From positions 1-59,291 of the forward strand of contig JAISYH010000027.1 of NCBI GenBank assembly GCA_031270015.1: a DNA stretch of 59,291 bases, in the 5' to 3' direction. Position 1 is the stretch's first letter. Each line of letters starts with the position of its first letter. The notes under the pieces were generated by a model. It was not told where the DNA came from, searched no databases, and saw nothing but the letters and a program-made list of their open reading frames with translations. The position numbers and the translations under genes were made by a program. This stretch comes from Burkholderiales bacterium (GTDB lineage Bacteria; Pseudomonadota; Gammaproteobacteria; Burkholderiales; Casimicrobiaceae). Shown piece by piece: positions 49,740-58,298 of the stretch.

Positions 49740-51851
49740 TCAACACCGTGTTGACGATTTTTGAAAAGCGCTATTGTGCCTGAAGGCGTTGAGCAAAATG
49801 GCGATGGTGCTGCTGTTATGTAAAATGGTCGTCGCCATAGGCGTGAACAAACCTAACGCGGCGGCGGATAAAATGGTCGAATTCAAGCCAATGGTCAGTT
49901 TGTAATTGGCGTTGATTCGTGCCATCGTCGCATTGGCGATATTTTTGGCGGCAGCGATGCTCTGAATATTATCTTCCAATAGTACGATATCGGCGGTCAG
50001 GCGGGCGACATCGGCACCGCGTTGCATGGCGATACCGACATGAGCGTCAGCGAGCGCGGGCGTGTCGTTGATGCCATCTCCGACAAAAGCAATTTTCGCG
50101 CCCTGTTTTTTCAACGATTGCACGATTTTAGCTTTGTCTTCCGGTAACAATTCGGCGTGGAAACCGTCCAATCCTAACGTATCCGCGAGTTCCGCTGCCC
50201 GCGTATGATAATCGCCGGTCAACATCAATATTTGTTTTACACCCATTTTACGCAGCTTATCGATGGTAACGCGGCTTTCATCACGAACACAATCCTTCAG
50301 CGCGAGCATGCCGAGCAGGTGTCCGCCGTAACCGACGAAAAGCAATATTTTTCCTTCATGATAGACGCGCTCGATCTCTTTCGCGTATGGCGTGGTATCG
50401 ATATGCTCGTGTTGCTCAAGAAAATGGCGCGAGCCAACAACGATGCGCTTGCCATTGATGACGCTGGTGACGCCGTGCGCTACCACGAATTCGACTTCGC
50501 TATGCGCGAAATGATGTCCCTGTCGCGCATGCGCGGCGGCGACGACAGCGGCGGCGAGAGGATGGAAATAATGCTCTTCCACCGAAGCCGCCAAAAAAAT
50601 GAGTTCTTCGGGCGAATAAGCGTCGTCGAAAGTAACAGATTCGATGACTTCAAGATCACCTTTGGTGAGTGTTCCCGTTTTATCGAAGATAAATGTATCC
50701 GCCTCCGCCAACCGTTCCAACGCATCCGCGCCTTTGACCAAAATGTTTTGTTGTCCCGCGCCGTACATCGCCGACTTGAACGCCACCGGCGTAGCCAGCT
50801 TCAACGCGCATGAATAATCGGCTTGCAATACGGCGGCGGCGCGTCGCCAGTCACCGGAAATCAGCCAAGACGCACCGGCAAGCCCAAGTACGGCGGGCAC
50901 TAACTTATCAGCCAATCGGGTGGCTTTGATCTGAGTATTACTTTTGGCGGTTAGCGAATGTTCGACATAATCGGCGATACGCGCTACCGCTGTTTTTGCG
51001 CCAACTTTTTCGGCGTAAATCAACATTCGTCCTTCTTCGACGACTGTTCCCGAAAGAGCGCGTTTACCGCGTGTTTTTCGAACGGGCGTGGCTTCACCGG
51101 TCATTGCCGCTTCATTGACCATAGCGTCGCCGCTCAATACCGTGCCGTCGACTGGAACGATTGCGCCTGCGCCGACGATCACGGTATCGCCGACGAGCAC
51201 ATCCTCTGCGGGGACAGTGATTTCTTCGCCGTCACGCATCACCCAAACTTTATTTTCGACAGGGCGCAACAGATGTTTGAGTAATTCATCGGAGCGGCGC
51301 GCGATACCCGCCTCAAGATATTCGCCCAGCGAAAGCATGAAAATGGTGGTATTGGCGGCGGGATAATCTTGCCGCGCCAGCGAGATGCTGAAAGCCATCG
51401 CTTCCAACACATGAGAACCAATACCTTTCTCTCGTAAATCATCCAATGCTTTGCCGTATAATGGCAAAGCGGCGAACACTGAGACCGGCAATTTAATATT
51501 TTGCGGCAACTGACCGGAAAGCAACAACGCCATCAGACTGACTGCCAGTGCGCGCGCCGAAGTATCGGCAGCGCGATTTTGATAGTTGGAAATCGCCGAC
51601 GTATTGCGCGGGGTAAGCGTCAGTATTTGTTGCGCCAAATGATCGGCGCCGGTTTGTTTCGGATCGTAAACGATGATCAGCGATTTGGTTTTTTCATTGA
51701 TACGCAACGAGCGAACGCCCATTAATAACTCTATCGCGCGGATGATCCGACCGTCAAGCTTCGTTCCGCGCCGCAAAACATACTTGAAGCGAACGCGCCC
51801 TTGCGTTTGGTGAACGACTTCCAGCCGGAAGAACCAGCGATTCGAACTCAT
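49740..51851 (-). CDS. Divergent heavy-metal P-type ATPase
   Basis: 703 residues. Residues about 8-80 form an HMA-like domain without cysteines (HQTQGRVRFK, then SLIIVYDPK). Membrane helices follow; the actuator motif is AMTGEATPVRK, the phosphorylated aspartate is D390 in DKTGTLTKGD, the nucleotide-domain His-Pro is in EEHYFHPLAAAV, and the hinge is VGDGINDTPALADAHVGIAM. The membrane metal-site motif is S347-C-A-L-K instead of CPC/SPC, and the last helices contain ILHNSSTIAILLN. This places it among divergent P1B ATPases such as the CtpC-like group; the transported metal (Mn, Zn or other) cannot be told from sequence. It is last in a six-gene operon and its start overlaps the previous stop (ATGA). 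Confidence 0.9.
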   Translation of the reverse strand: MSSNRWFFRLEVVHQTQGRVRFKYVLRRGTKLDGRIIRAIELLMGVRSLRINEKTKSLIIVYDPKQTGADHLAQQILTLTPRNTSAISNYQNRAADTSARALAVSLMALLLSGQLPQNIKLPVSVFAALPLYGKALDDLREKGIGSHVLEAMAFSISLARQDYPAANTTIFMLSLGEYLEAGIARRSDELLKHLLRPVENKVWVMRDGEEITVPAEDVLVGDTVIVGAGAIVPVDGTVLSGDAMVNEAAMTGEATPVRKTRGKRALSGTVVEEGRMLIYAEKVGAKTAVARIADYVEHSLTAKSNTQIKATRLADKLVPAVLGLAGASWLISGDWRRAAAVLQADYSCALKLATPVAFKSAMYGAGQQNILVKGADALERLAEADTFIFDKTGTLTKGDLEVIESVTFDDAYSPEELIFLAASVEEHYFHPLAAAVVAAAHARQGHHFAHSEVEFVVAHGVTSVINGKRIVVGSRHFLEQHEHIDTTPYAKEIERVYHEGKILLFVGYGGHLLGMLALKDCVRDESRVTIDKLRKMGVKQILMLTGDYHTRAAELADTLGLDGFHAELLPEDKAKIVQSLKKQGAKIAFVGDGINDTPALADAHVGIAMQRGADVARLTADIVLLEDNIQSIAAAKNIANATMARINANYKLTIGLNSTILSAAALGLFTPMATTILHNSSTIAILLNAFRHNSAFQKSSTRC

Positions 51852-52156
51852 TCCGCGATTGAGTTTTCGGCTTCGAGCTCCGCGCGAATATCGGCAAACT
51901 GCTCTTTGATTTCCTCGATGCCTCCGGCAATCCCTGAGTAAAGTTTGATTCCGCCTTTGATCAGCCGCGCGCGTATTTCCTCGTCACTCAAAATATAGGC
52001 GGCAGCCGCGCCCAAAAGTAGACCAGCTAAAAACTGATCGCTCTTGCGCGACGGGAGCATTTCTCGTAGTCCGGCAAACAATCCGTTTTGCGGGTTGGCG
52101 TAGTTGTAATCGTACGTTTTGATTTTTTTCTTTTTGGATTTTGATTTTTTCGACAT
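51848..52156 (-). CDS. Small YtxH-like membrane protein (ATPase operon, C)
   Basis: 102 residues. A highly basic N-terminus (KKSKSKKKKIK), then after about residue 40 one alanine/glycine-rich hydrophobic segment (FLAGLLLGAAAAYILSD). The C-terminal half is amphipathic and strongly acidic at the end (EIKEQFADIRAELEAE). The pattern resembles DUF5132/YtxH-like proteins often found beside heavy-metal ATPases; I cannot assign a family with certainty. Immediately upstream of the ATPase with a 4-base overlap, so the two are made together. Confidence 0.75.
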   Translation of the reverse strand: MSKKSKSKKKKIKTYDYNYANPQNGLFAGLREMLPSRKSDQFLAGLLLGAAAAYILSDEEIRARLIKGGIKLYSGIAGGIEEIKEQFADIRAELEAENSIAE

Positions 52157-52160
52157 TTTA

Positions 52161-52481
52161 TTACTCCTTGGGTAAAGAAGTTGTTTTCATTAAACGATCG
52201 GTCGCGTAAACGCCCGCCAAGCCGACAACCGTTGCCGTCAACGCGGTGGTGTATTCACGACGTTGCGTGGCGTGTCCGGCAGCGACACCGGCAACCAGCG
52301 CGATGCCGCCTTGCGTGGCGCGGCACAAAACGCGGCGATCAAAACCGGCGCGTCGTCCTTGCGCGTTACGTTCCAATGCGGCAATCAACGCGCACGCGAC
52401 GAAGCCGCGCACGAAATCGTTGGTTTTATTGACGGACAACGATTTGGCGGCGCGTTTTTTGGCTTTTCGAGAGCGTTTCAT
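52161..52481 (-). CDS. Small glycine-rich membrane protein (ATPase operon, B)
   Basis: 106 residues. Basic N-terminus (MKRSRKAKKRAAK), then hydrophobic helices at about 24-37 (FVRGFVACALIAAL), 55-70 (GGIALVAGVAAGHA) and 78-95 (ALTATVVGLAGVYATD) with GxxxG-like small-residue spacing. No family is recognised. It starts 8 bases downstream of the previous stop and ends 4 bases before the next start in the operon. No cysteine/histidine metal motif is obvious (one H-A-T, two cysteines far apart). Confidence 0.7.
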   Translation of the reverse strand: MKRSRKAKKRAAKSLSVNKTNDFVRGFVACALIAALERNAQGRRAGFDRRVLCRATQGGIALVAGVAAGHATQRREYTTALTATVVGLAGVYATDRLMKTTSLPKE

Positions 52482-52489
52482 ATTGACGC

Positions 52490-52783
52490 TCAGGCTTTTC
52501 GGGATTTTCTTTGCGCGGAAGTTTTTTTGACGGACTTACGCGCGCTGACTTTGGACGGTTGCGCATCATCGTCGAGTTTTTCACGTAAACGCGCCGACGA
52601 TTGCTCGATTCGGCTCAACCCTTCGACGGTACCGTCACGCAATTTCTTGCGGGCGGAATCAGTAGAAGCGCACAACCTCTTTTTGACTTTTTCCCATTCT
52701 TGGTGGACATCTTCATTCTTGTAAAATCGAATGGCGGCAACGCCAACGGCAATACCGGCAACAAAAGGGATCAATGGCAACAT
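52490..52783 (-). CDS. Small YtxH-like membrane protein (ATPase operon, A)
   Basis: 97 residues from the ATG at 52783, preceded by AAGAAGAG. One N-terminal membrane segment (about 1-20, LIPFVAGIAVGVAAIRFY), then a helical, coiled-coil-prone region (EWEKVKKRLCASTDSARKK) and a lysine/serine-rich basic tail (SVKKTSAQRKSRKA). Same architecture class as gene C of this operon but with opposite tail charge. Function unknown. Confidence 0.72.
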   Translation of the reverse strand: MLPLIPFVAGIAVGVAAIRFYKNEDVHQEWEKVKKRLCASTDSARKKLRDGTVEGLSRIEQSSARLREKLDDDAQPSKVSARKSVKKTSAQRKSRKA

Positions 52784-52832
52784 GGCATTTTCTCTTCTTA
52801 AGGACAATATAATAAAGGATAGTCAGTATTAG

Positions 52833-53204
52833 TTATGATGTCAATTCTTTTCTGATTTCTTGGGATTTACTCATCAACGCATCCAACAGCGTGCGTGCTT
52901 CAGGAGAGTTTTTTTCCGACAATAAATCTGTCCAAGCCGAATCGGGGATCAGGTTCACATCATATTCAACGACGCAAGAACGCGCCAAAAGGTTGACCGT
53001 GATCGAACGAATGCCCAAAATATTTTCAAGCTGTCTCATAATATAAGGTAAATTTTTACCGATGGTTTTGACATCGAGTTTTTCCGATGCGCGCAAATGC
53101 GAATCGTCGATAAGTTTCAAGCGCACTCTCCCTGAAATATGATGCGCGATGCGAACGGCGCATGCCAGATGATGCGCGAAATTTGTCGGGAAGTTTTCTT
53201 CCAT
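52833..53204 (-). CDS. HMA-like domain protein (ATPase operon, second)
   Basis: About 123 residues starting at ATG 53204, 7 bases after the previous stop; an open frame extends upstream but its extra part is not HMA-like. The core (about 15-90) has VRIAHHISGRVRLKL and ends with a strand ARSCVVEYDV, matching the HMA-like fold at the ATPase N-terminus. No CxxC. No membrane helix, so it is probably cytoplasmic. A regulatory or docking role for the ATPase is inference. Confidence 0.75.
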   Translation of the reverse strand: MEENFPTNFAHHLACAVRIAHHISGRVRLKLIDDSHLRASEKLDVKTIGKNLPYIMRQLENILGIRSITVNLLARSCVVEYDVNLIPDSAWTDLLSEKNSPEARTLLDALMSKSQEIRKELTS

Positions 53205-53211
53205 GTGTTCG

Positions 53212-53649
53212 TCAGGATAAAAGGCGATGGCGATGAATCGCCAGATGCGTGGCGAGACAGCCGGTAAAAATGAGTCCGGTAACGGCATGCGCGCGCTTAT
53301 TGCTGATCGCCGCCATCAGTAGAGAAAGCCCAAGGCTTCCGTACATACCGTATTTTGCGTAACGATTAATTTTGAGTGTCGTTGAGGTGTAGCGTTTCCT
53401 TCGGGACACAGTTGTCTCGCTCAATTCGGTTTTTAATATCTGATTGGCATCGTTTTCGATTTTCCGTTGCGGTGTGCGCTTTGCGTCGTAGAAAATCAGT
53501 AAACTTCCAGAGGTACGGTTGCCGATGATCTCACGAATGTTTTCAAGAGATGACAAGGCTTCGTAAATACGCGCAAAACGGCGAGCGTCTTTCAATTCAC
53601 TGTGTCGGATACGCATTCTTCCGGGAATCGATGAGACGATATAACGCAT
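53212..53649 (-). CDS. HMA-like domain membrane protein (ATPase operon, first)
   Basis: 145 residues. Residues 1-75 form an HMA-like domain (VSSIPGRMRIRH, then GSLLIFYDAKR) lacking the metal-binding CxxC. Residues 98-140 contain two hydrophobic segments (YGMYGSLGLSLLMAAI, VTGLIFTGCLATHLAIHRH). The final HLAIHRHR is histidine-rich and could bind metal. First gene of the operon; it starts 23 bases from the divergent glycosylase frame, so the promoter lies in a short shared gap. Confidence 0.75.
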   Translation of the reverse strand: MRYIVSSIPGRMRIRHSELKDARRFARIYEALSSLENIREIIGNRTSGSLLIFYDAKRTPQRKIENDANQILKTELSETTVSRRKRYTSTTLKINRYAKYGMYGSLGLSLLMAAISNKRAHAVTGLIFTGCLATHLAIHRHRLLS

Positions 53650-53756
53650 GATAGTGATCGCAAACAGAAACGATGAATGGTGGAATGACAGAAAATTTGT
53701 ATGGTAATGACGATTATTTTAGCAGTTTGAAATCGGAAAGGGTTATATTTTCATCG

Positions 53757-54275
53757 ATGAGCGAGACGAACGGAATGGAGAAAAAACATGCCAGCTTTGC
53801 GCCAGAAACTACCCGCGATACACGGCTTCTGATTCTCGGCAGTTTGCCGGGAGCCGTGTCGCTTGCGGCGCAAGCATATTATGCGCATCCGCGCAATCAT
53901 TTCTGGCGTATTATGGGCATGTTGCTTGACGAAGAAAACTTTGCTGCGCGTAGTTACGCGTGGCGTTTGCGTATTTTGAAGAAAAACCGTATTGGCTTAT
54001 GGGATGTCGTAGCGCAAGCGGAAAGAGAAGGTAGCCTCGATCAGAATTTGAAGAACATCACCGAGAATCCTTTGACGGAATTGATCGAAACTTTGCCAAA
54101 TTTACGCGCGATTGCGTTCAATGGGAACACGGCGACCAGAATCGGGATGCGGCAATTAAAAACGCTCGGCGATTACGCGCCGGTATGTCTCTCGTTGCCG
54201 TCCACCAGTCCAGCGAACACGATGCCGTTTTCGGAAAAATTGACGATGTGGCAGGCAGTATGCTTATATTTATAA
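53757..54275 (+). CDS. DNA-deoxyinosine/hypoxanthine glycosylase (UDG family 6)
   Basis: Base-excision enzyme of the uracil-DNA glycosylase superfamily that removes deaminated adenine (hypoxanthine). SFAPETTRDTRLLILGSLPG and YYAHPRNHFWRIMGMLL are the family signatures, followed by GLWDVV, the FNGNTA strand and the C-terminal loop LSLPSTSPAN. The start is uncertain: ATG 53757 or 53775 fit homologue length; a frame back to 53673 is unlikely. About 172 residues. Confidence 0.85.
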   Translation: MSETNGMEKKHASFAPETTRDTRLLILGSLPGAVSLAAQAYYAHPRNHFWRIMGMLLDEENFAARSYAWRLRILKKNRIGLWDVVAQAEREGSLDQNLKNITENPLTELIETLPNLRAIAFNGNTATRIGMRQLKTLGDYAPVCLSLPSTSPANTMPFSEKLTMWQAVCLYL

Positions 54276-54672
54276 GAGTTGAGGACGAGGACGGAAATCC
54301 GAAACAAAAGCGCGAAGACGACGAACGAGCTGGCGAAATCAAGACCGAGCATTGAGCTATCTGGATTTGTAAAACACGTATTTATCGAGAGTAGACAAAC
54401 ACCGTCACGGTCTCTGACGAGATCGGATAATCCACGGTATTTACTGCTGGAAGAACTATCGTAGGCGATCCTCGAAGAGATCGATCCTTGAAGAGACGTA
54501 CCGCGTTTTCATCGGCTCCTGTTTGACGATATTGGGCGAAGCGTTTGAAACTGTGGCGCTGGGTGAAACGTTTGAATAGCGAAGCGAATTTTCGGTGTTC
54601 TTGGTGTGGGGAGAGAGTGAAGGTTTAATCGCCGATTGACGAGATCACGGGCTTCCGGTCTTTTGTCATTAC
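54276..54672. other. Non-coding stretch with gene scraps
   Basis: About 400 bases with no credible gene. A short plus-strand frame (54260-54355) gives a very acidic/basic peptide (VEDEDGNPKQKREDDERAGE) that may be the tail of a lost protein. Two imperfect tandem 16-base units (GATCCTCGAAGAGATC, GATCCTTGAAGAGACG) lie at 54467-54498. Together with the relaxase fragment next to it this looks like a decayed mobile segment. Confidence 0.4.
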
Positions 54673-54948
54673 TTATAGATACTCAAAAGACACCCCCTCT
54701 GTTCCGGGAATGGTCATGCCGATAATGTTGCTGATGGCATTACTGCTGATACTGCTGCTGATCCCGGACCGATTGATACGCTCGCCGTTCTCGTCGGTCA
54801 GATACTCTCTTTTCGACTTTGTCGCCCATTCGCCACGCTCGTCCATCGGGCGCATGGTGAGCATAATATGGGCGTGAGGGTTGCCGTCGCCTTTGTCGTG
54901 AATACGAAGGTCAGCGCACATTTCCGCGTCCGCAAAATTGCGTTTCAC
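54673..54948 (-). pseudogene. MobA/MobL relaxase fragment
   Basis: Translation contains MCADLRIHDKGDGNPHAHIM, LTMRPMDERGEW and LTDENGERI, the central part of MobA/MobL-type conjugative relaxases with the H-x-H metal motif (NPHAHIM). The catalytic N-terminal tyrosine region and everything after about 70 residues are missing; the last 30 residues are unrelated, serine-rich sequence. A dead remnant of a mobilisable element, 78 bases from tRNA-Ala. Confidence 0.8.
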
Positions 54949-55025
54949 ATGAGCGCATTCTTAAAAAAACCGCAAAATGGTATTTGCGCAACCAAAGAAA
55001 AACCGTATAATGCGGGGTTCCTTGT

Positions 55026-55101
<76 letters not shown>

Positions 55102-55131
55102 CTTGAGACTCTACAAGGAAATAAAACCTGG

Positions 55132-55207
55132 GTCCCCATCGTCTAGAGGCCTAGGACACCGCCCTTTCACGGCGGTAACGGGGGTTCGACTCCCCCTGGG
55201 GACGCCA
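55132..55207 (+). tRNA. tRNA-Glu (TTC anticodon)
   Basis: 76 nt: acceptor GTCCCCA pairing with TGGGGAC, anticodon stem CCGCC/GGCGG with loop CTTTCAC (anticodon TTC), T-arm CGGGGGTTCGACTCCCCCT, encoded CCA. It lies 30 bases after tRNA-Ala, probably one transcript. Confidence 0.96.
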
Positions 55208-55445
55208 TTATTATAAAAAGTTGCTTTTCACGCTCGCTTTGATACTCTTTCGACGCCTTCCCGTTATTGTTCATTATTGCCGACATGATGAATCTTGAGC
55301 AAAATTACAAACGCATTTCTGTTGCCTCTTGTATCGCGGGATTTAGAATTCACCCCTCAATCAGAAAAACTGCTATGATGCGTTGAATGGCGGCATTATG
55401 AGAACGATTATTGATTCCATTTATCTAAAAATACCGTAGGACAAT

Positions 55446-56636
55446 ATGTCAGAACTTTTCAAAAAAATAGTGGAAAACCGTCTTTCTCCGCTCGTAATCA
55501 AAGGACGTGAGCTTTTGCCAATCGTGCAAGGCGGCATGGGTGTCGGCATATCCGCTCACCGTCTGGCAGGAACGGTCGCCAGTCTTGGCGCGGTAGGCAC
55601 GATCGCCAGTGTCGATCTGCGTCGCCATCACCCCGATTTGATGGAAACCAGCAAACATGCCAATAAGGAAATCGTCGATCAGGCTAACCTTGTCGCTTTG
55701 GATCGAGAAATTGCGATGGCGCGAGAAATCGCTGGTGGTATCGGGATGGTTGCGGTCAATATCATGAAGGCATTGACTGAATACGCCGCGCATGTACGTC
55801 AGGCTTGCCGCAGTGACGCTGACGCGATTGTCATGGGCGCGGGATTGCCGCTTGATCTGCCCGATCTAGTCGATGAAAAACCCAATATTAATTTGATTCC
55901 TATTTTGTCCGACGCGCGCGGTATAAAACTTATCATCAAAAAATGGGCGCGCAAAGGTCGCTTACCAGACGCAATAGTGATCGAACATCCACGCTATGCC
56001 GCAGGCCATCTCGGCGCCTCTAAAATCGACGATATCAATGATCCCCGCTTCGACTTTGAAAATGTGCTTCCCGATGTTCAAGAATTTTTCCGTGCCGAAG
56101 GTATCGGCGAAAAAGACATTCCTCTAATCGCCGCCGGCGGGATCAACTCCCATGAACGTGTACGTCAGCTTACCGATATAGGCGCGTCCGCCGTGCAACT
56201 GGGGACGGCTTTTGCCGTAACCAAAGAAAGCGACGCCGCCGATGGCTTCAAAAAAGTTTTGCTCGACGCCAAGCCGGACGAAATGGTCGAATTCATCAGC
56301 GTCGCCGGGCTGCCCGCTCGCGCCGTGCGCACGCCATGGCTCGACAACTACTTGAAATTTTTACCAAAGCTGACTGCGGTCGCGCACAAAAAACCTCGTT
56401 GCTCGGTCAAATTCGATTGCCTGTCGCAATGCGGTTTGCGTGACGGCATCGCCAAGATCGGTCAATTTTGCATCGATATGCAACTGGCTTTTGCGTTGCA
56501 TGGCGACCGCGCAAAAGGCTTATTTTTCCGTGGCGCATCGACACTGCCATTCGGTGATCAAATGTGCTCCGCCAAAGAACTGATCGAGTATATGCTGACT
56601 GGTATCAAACCGAAACTGACGCAACAGGAAAACTGA
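55446..56636 (+). CDS. Nitronate monooxygenase-like flavoprotein
   Basis: FMN-dependent TIM-barrel enzyme of the nitronate monooxygenase / 2-nitropropane dioxygenase family, 396 residues. Family motifs are LPIVQGGMGVGISAHRLAG at the N-terminus, VNIMKAL, the IEHPRYAAGHLGAS segment with the catalytic His region, PLIAAGGINSHERV and GASAVQLGTAFAVTKES (FMN phosphate site). A C-terminal cysteine-containing region (FDCLSQCGLRDG) occurs in the longer branch of the family. Preceded by TAGGACA; monocistronic. The actual substrate may be other than nitronates. Confidence 0.88.
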   Translation: MSELFKKIVENRLSPLVIKGRELLPIVQGGMGVGISAHRLAGTVASLGAVGTIASVDLRRHHPDLMETSKHANKEIVDQANLVALDREIAMAREIAGGIGMVAVNIMKALTEYAAHVRQACRSDADAIVMGAGLPLDLPDLVDEKPNINLIPILSDARGIKLIIKKWARKGRLPDAIVIEHPRYAAGHLGASKIDDINDPRFDFENVLPDVQEFFRAEGIGEKDIPLIAAGGINSHERVRQLTDIGASAVQLGTAFAVTKESDAADGFKKVLLDAKPDEMVEFISVAGLPARAVRTPWLDNYLKFLPKLTAVAHKKPRCSVKFDCLSQCGLRDGIAKIGQFCIDMQLAFALHGDRAKGLFFRGASTLPFGDQMCSAKELIEYMLTGIKPKLTQQEN

Positions 56637-56673
56637 ATTATCCTTCTTCAGCATCATTGATAAATAATAACTT

Positions 56674-57207
56674 TTAACACGACGTATTAGTGCGCTCGAC
56701 TCTCGGGCGACCGCCACCCGACATGATCACATCAATCTTATTTTGTCCGGGCGTACAAACATAAATCGTGCCCATCAACCTCGCGCCTGTCAGTCGTTGC
56801 GACCAGCCGGAACCAACATAAGAAACATATCCGGGTAATCCCTGATTGGCGCGTGCCGTAGCATTGCCAAAAGTCCCTCCGCTGACGACATGCAACGGTT
56901 CTTCTTCGACATCCAGATTCCGAGTCTCATTGATCGCTCGATAAACAATCCAGCCATTCTCCCAATCGTCTCCTCCCGAGCATGTGCGCAAATCACGAGA
57001 GGGACAAGCATTGACGCGCATATTATGTTTGATTGCTTCTGATCGGGCAATCATCATCGTCTCCACCAAAGCGCGCGCTAAATCGTGTTGTCGGCTTCGC
57101 GCTATCAAACTATTGAAAGACGGGATCGACATTACGACTAAAATACTAAATATCGCTACGGCTATCAAAAGCTCAATCAAATTGAATCCCCGAGAATTTT
57201 TCCTCAT
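56674..57207 (-). CDS. Pseudopilin of the FimT/GspH family
   Basis: 177 residues. A class III prepilin signal ends RG, cleaved before FNLIELLIAVAIFSILVV with the conserved glutamate at mature position 5. The globular part contains ALVETMMIARSEAIKHNMRV, a cysteine pair (ACPSRDLRTC) and the C-terminal GRPRVERTNTSC, typical of FimT/GspH minor pilins. In type IV pili such proteins prime assembly and some bind DNA for uptake, consistent with comEC being present. No other pilin gene adjoins it. Confidence 0.9.
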   Translation of the reverse strand: MRKNSRGFNLIELLIAVAIFSILVVMSIPSFNSLIARSRQHDLARALVETMMIARSEAIKHNMRVNACPSRDLRTCSGGDDWENGWIVYRAINETRNLDVEEEPLHVVSGGTFGNATARANQGLPGYVSYVGSGWSQRLTGARLMGTIYVCTPGQNKIDVIMSGGGRPRVERTNTSC

Positions 57208-57528
57208 ACCCTACCTCATATGCGATGAAAGAGATGGAAACCTGTATAGACTACTTAATAGATCATGCCATGTCAAAACTATTCTTATTAGCCCATAATA
57301 TCAATAATGTTATTTGTGGTTTTGAGCTAGGATGGCTTTCAGATTTAAGCAATTAAGAACCCGTAATATCGTTGTGATTATTGACCCGGTGCGAGTGCGC
57401 CTTGCTCGCCCTATGGCACTTGTATCGGTAGCCGCGTCGCAAAAGCTTTGAATCAATCGAGCGGCGTTGATTTCGCAACCACGTCATCGACAGCGGCAAA
57501 TTCGACAGTAGCGTCAGCGGTAGGCAGC
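57208..57528. other. Gap between FimT and urease remnants
   Basis: About 320 bases with no recognisable gene. Base composition rises from AT-rich to GC-rich near 57500, marking the start of the transferred urease remnant. Confidence 0.5.
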
Positions 57529-57828
57529 GCCGCCGCGAACGAGAAACTCCTGGAAGCGCGTTTCGCCGCTCCGCTCGCTCTGGCGCGCGCCGCCTATCAC
57601 CCGGGCAACCGCCACGTCACAGTGGAAGCGGGGCGGGAACCCTGAGAGAACGGGGCATACTGGCTGCGCCTCTATCCCGATCATGTGCTGGAACACATGC
57701 TCGCAGGATTGGGCGCGGAACTGAAGGAACGCGAAACGCCCTTTGAACCGGAAGCCGGTGCTTACGCGCACGGGCACCATCATTCGGAACACAGCGCGGG
57801 CGGGGCGCACATCCATGAGATGGAGTAA
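57529..57828 (+). pseudogene. ureE: ureE remnant (urease accessory, nickel chaperone)
   Basis: Only the C-terminal half of UreE is left: LLEARFAAPLALARAAYHPG, then a TGA stop at 57643-57645, then in the same frame [40 protein letters not shown]. The His-rich nickel-binding tail is still readable. The N-terminal peptide-binding domain is missing, so the gene is dead. Higher GC than the chromosome around it. Confidence 0.82.
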
Positions 57829-57854
57829 CGCTTTTCTCCGTCTCGCCGATTAGT

Positions 57855-58298
57855 ATGTCCTTATCATTGATCCGCCTTCGTCATCTGGCAAGCCCTGCTC
57901 TGCCGGTCGGCGCGTTTTCTTATTCGCAGGGACTGGAATGGGAGGTGGAAGCGGGCGCGTGCGCAACAGGGCGAACGCCGCCGACTGGATCGCCTTTTCC
58001 GTCGCGCGCCTGAATGACATCTTTCTCGCCCAGCGCGAAACGGCGCAAGCGCGCGGAAACCATCCAGATAGGACATTCGCTGATGCGCCTGCCCGCCAGC
58101 CTGGATCCGCCCGCCGCGGGGCTGCCTTACGTGAATGGAAAGAGGTTGCCTATCCGTCCGCTTGGACCGCCGCTGCCGCGCATTGGCAACTTGCCGAGGC
58201 AGACGCGCTCGGCGTCTACCTCTGGGACCTGGCTCGAAAACTAGGTGATGGCGGCGGTCAAGCTCGTGCCGCTGGTTTTTTTGGAGAAAACGATATGA
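57855..58298 (+). pseudogene. ureF: ureF remnant with several frameshifts
   Basis: ATG 57855 opens [20 protein letters not shown] and [14 protein letters not shown], the UreF N-terminus. The frame then shifts near 57955 ([20 protein letters not shown]), again near 58045 (ETIQIGHSLMRLPASL), near 58130 (EVAYPSAWTAAAAHWQLA) and near 58240 (VMAAVKLVPLVFLEKTI). The last ~60 residues of UreF are absent. UreF is a GTPase-complex component in urease nickel loading; this copy cannot function. Confidence 0.85.

Noticed and set aside
54279-54464. 61-codon plus-strand frame
   Set aside because: No homology, ribosome site or structured composition; it lies in a scrap region.
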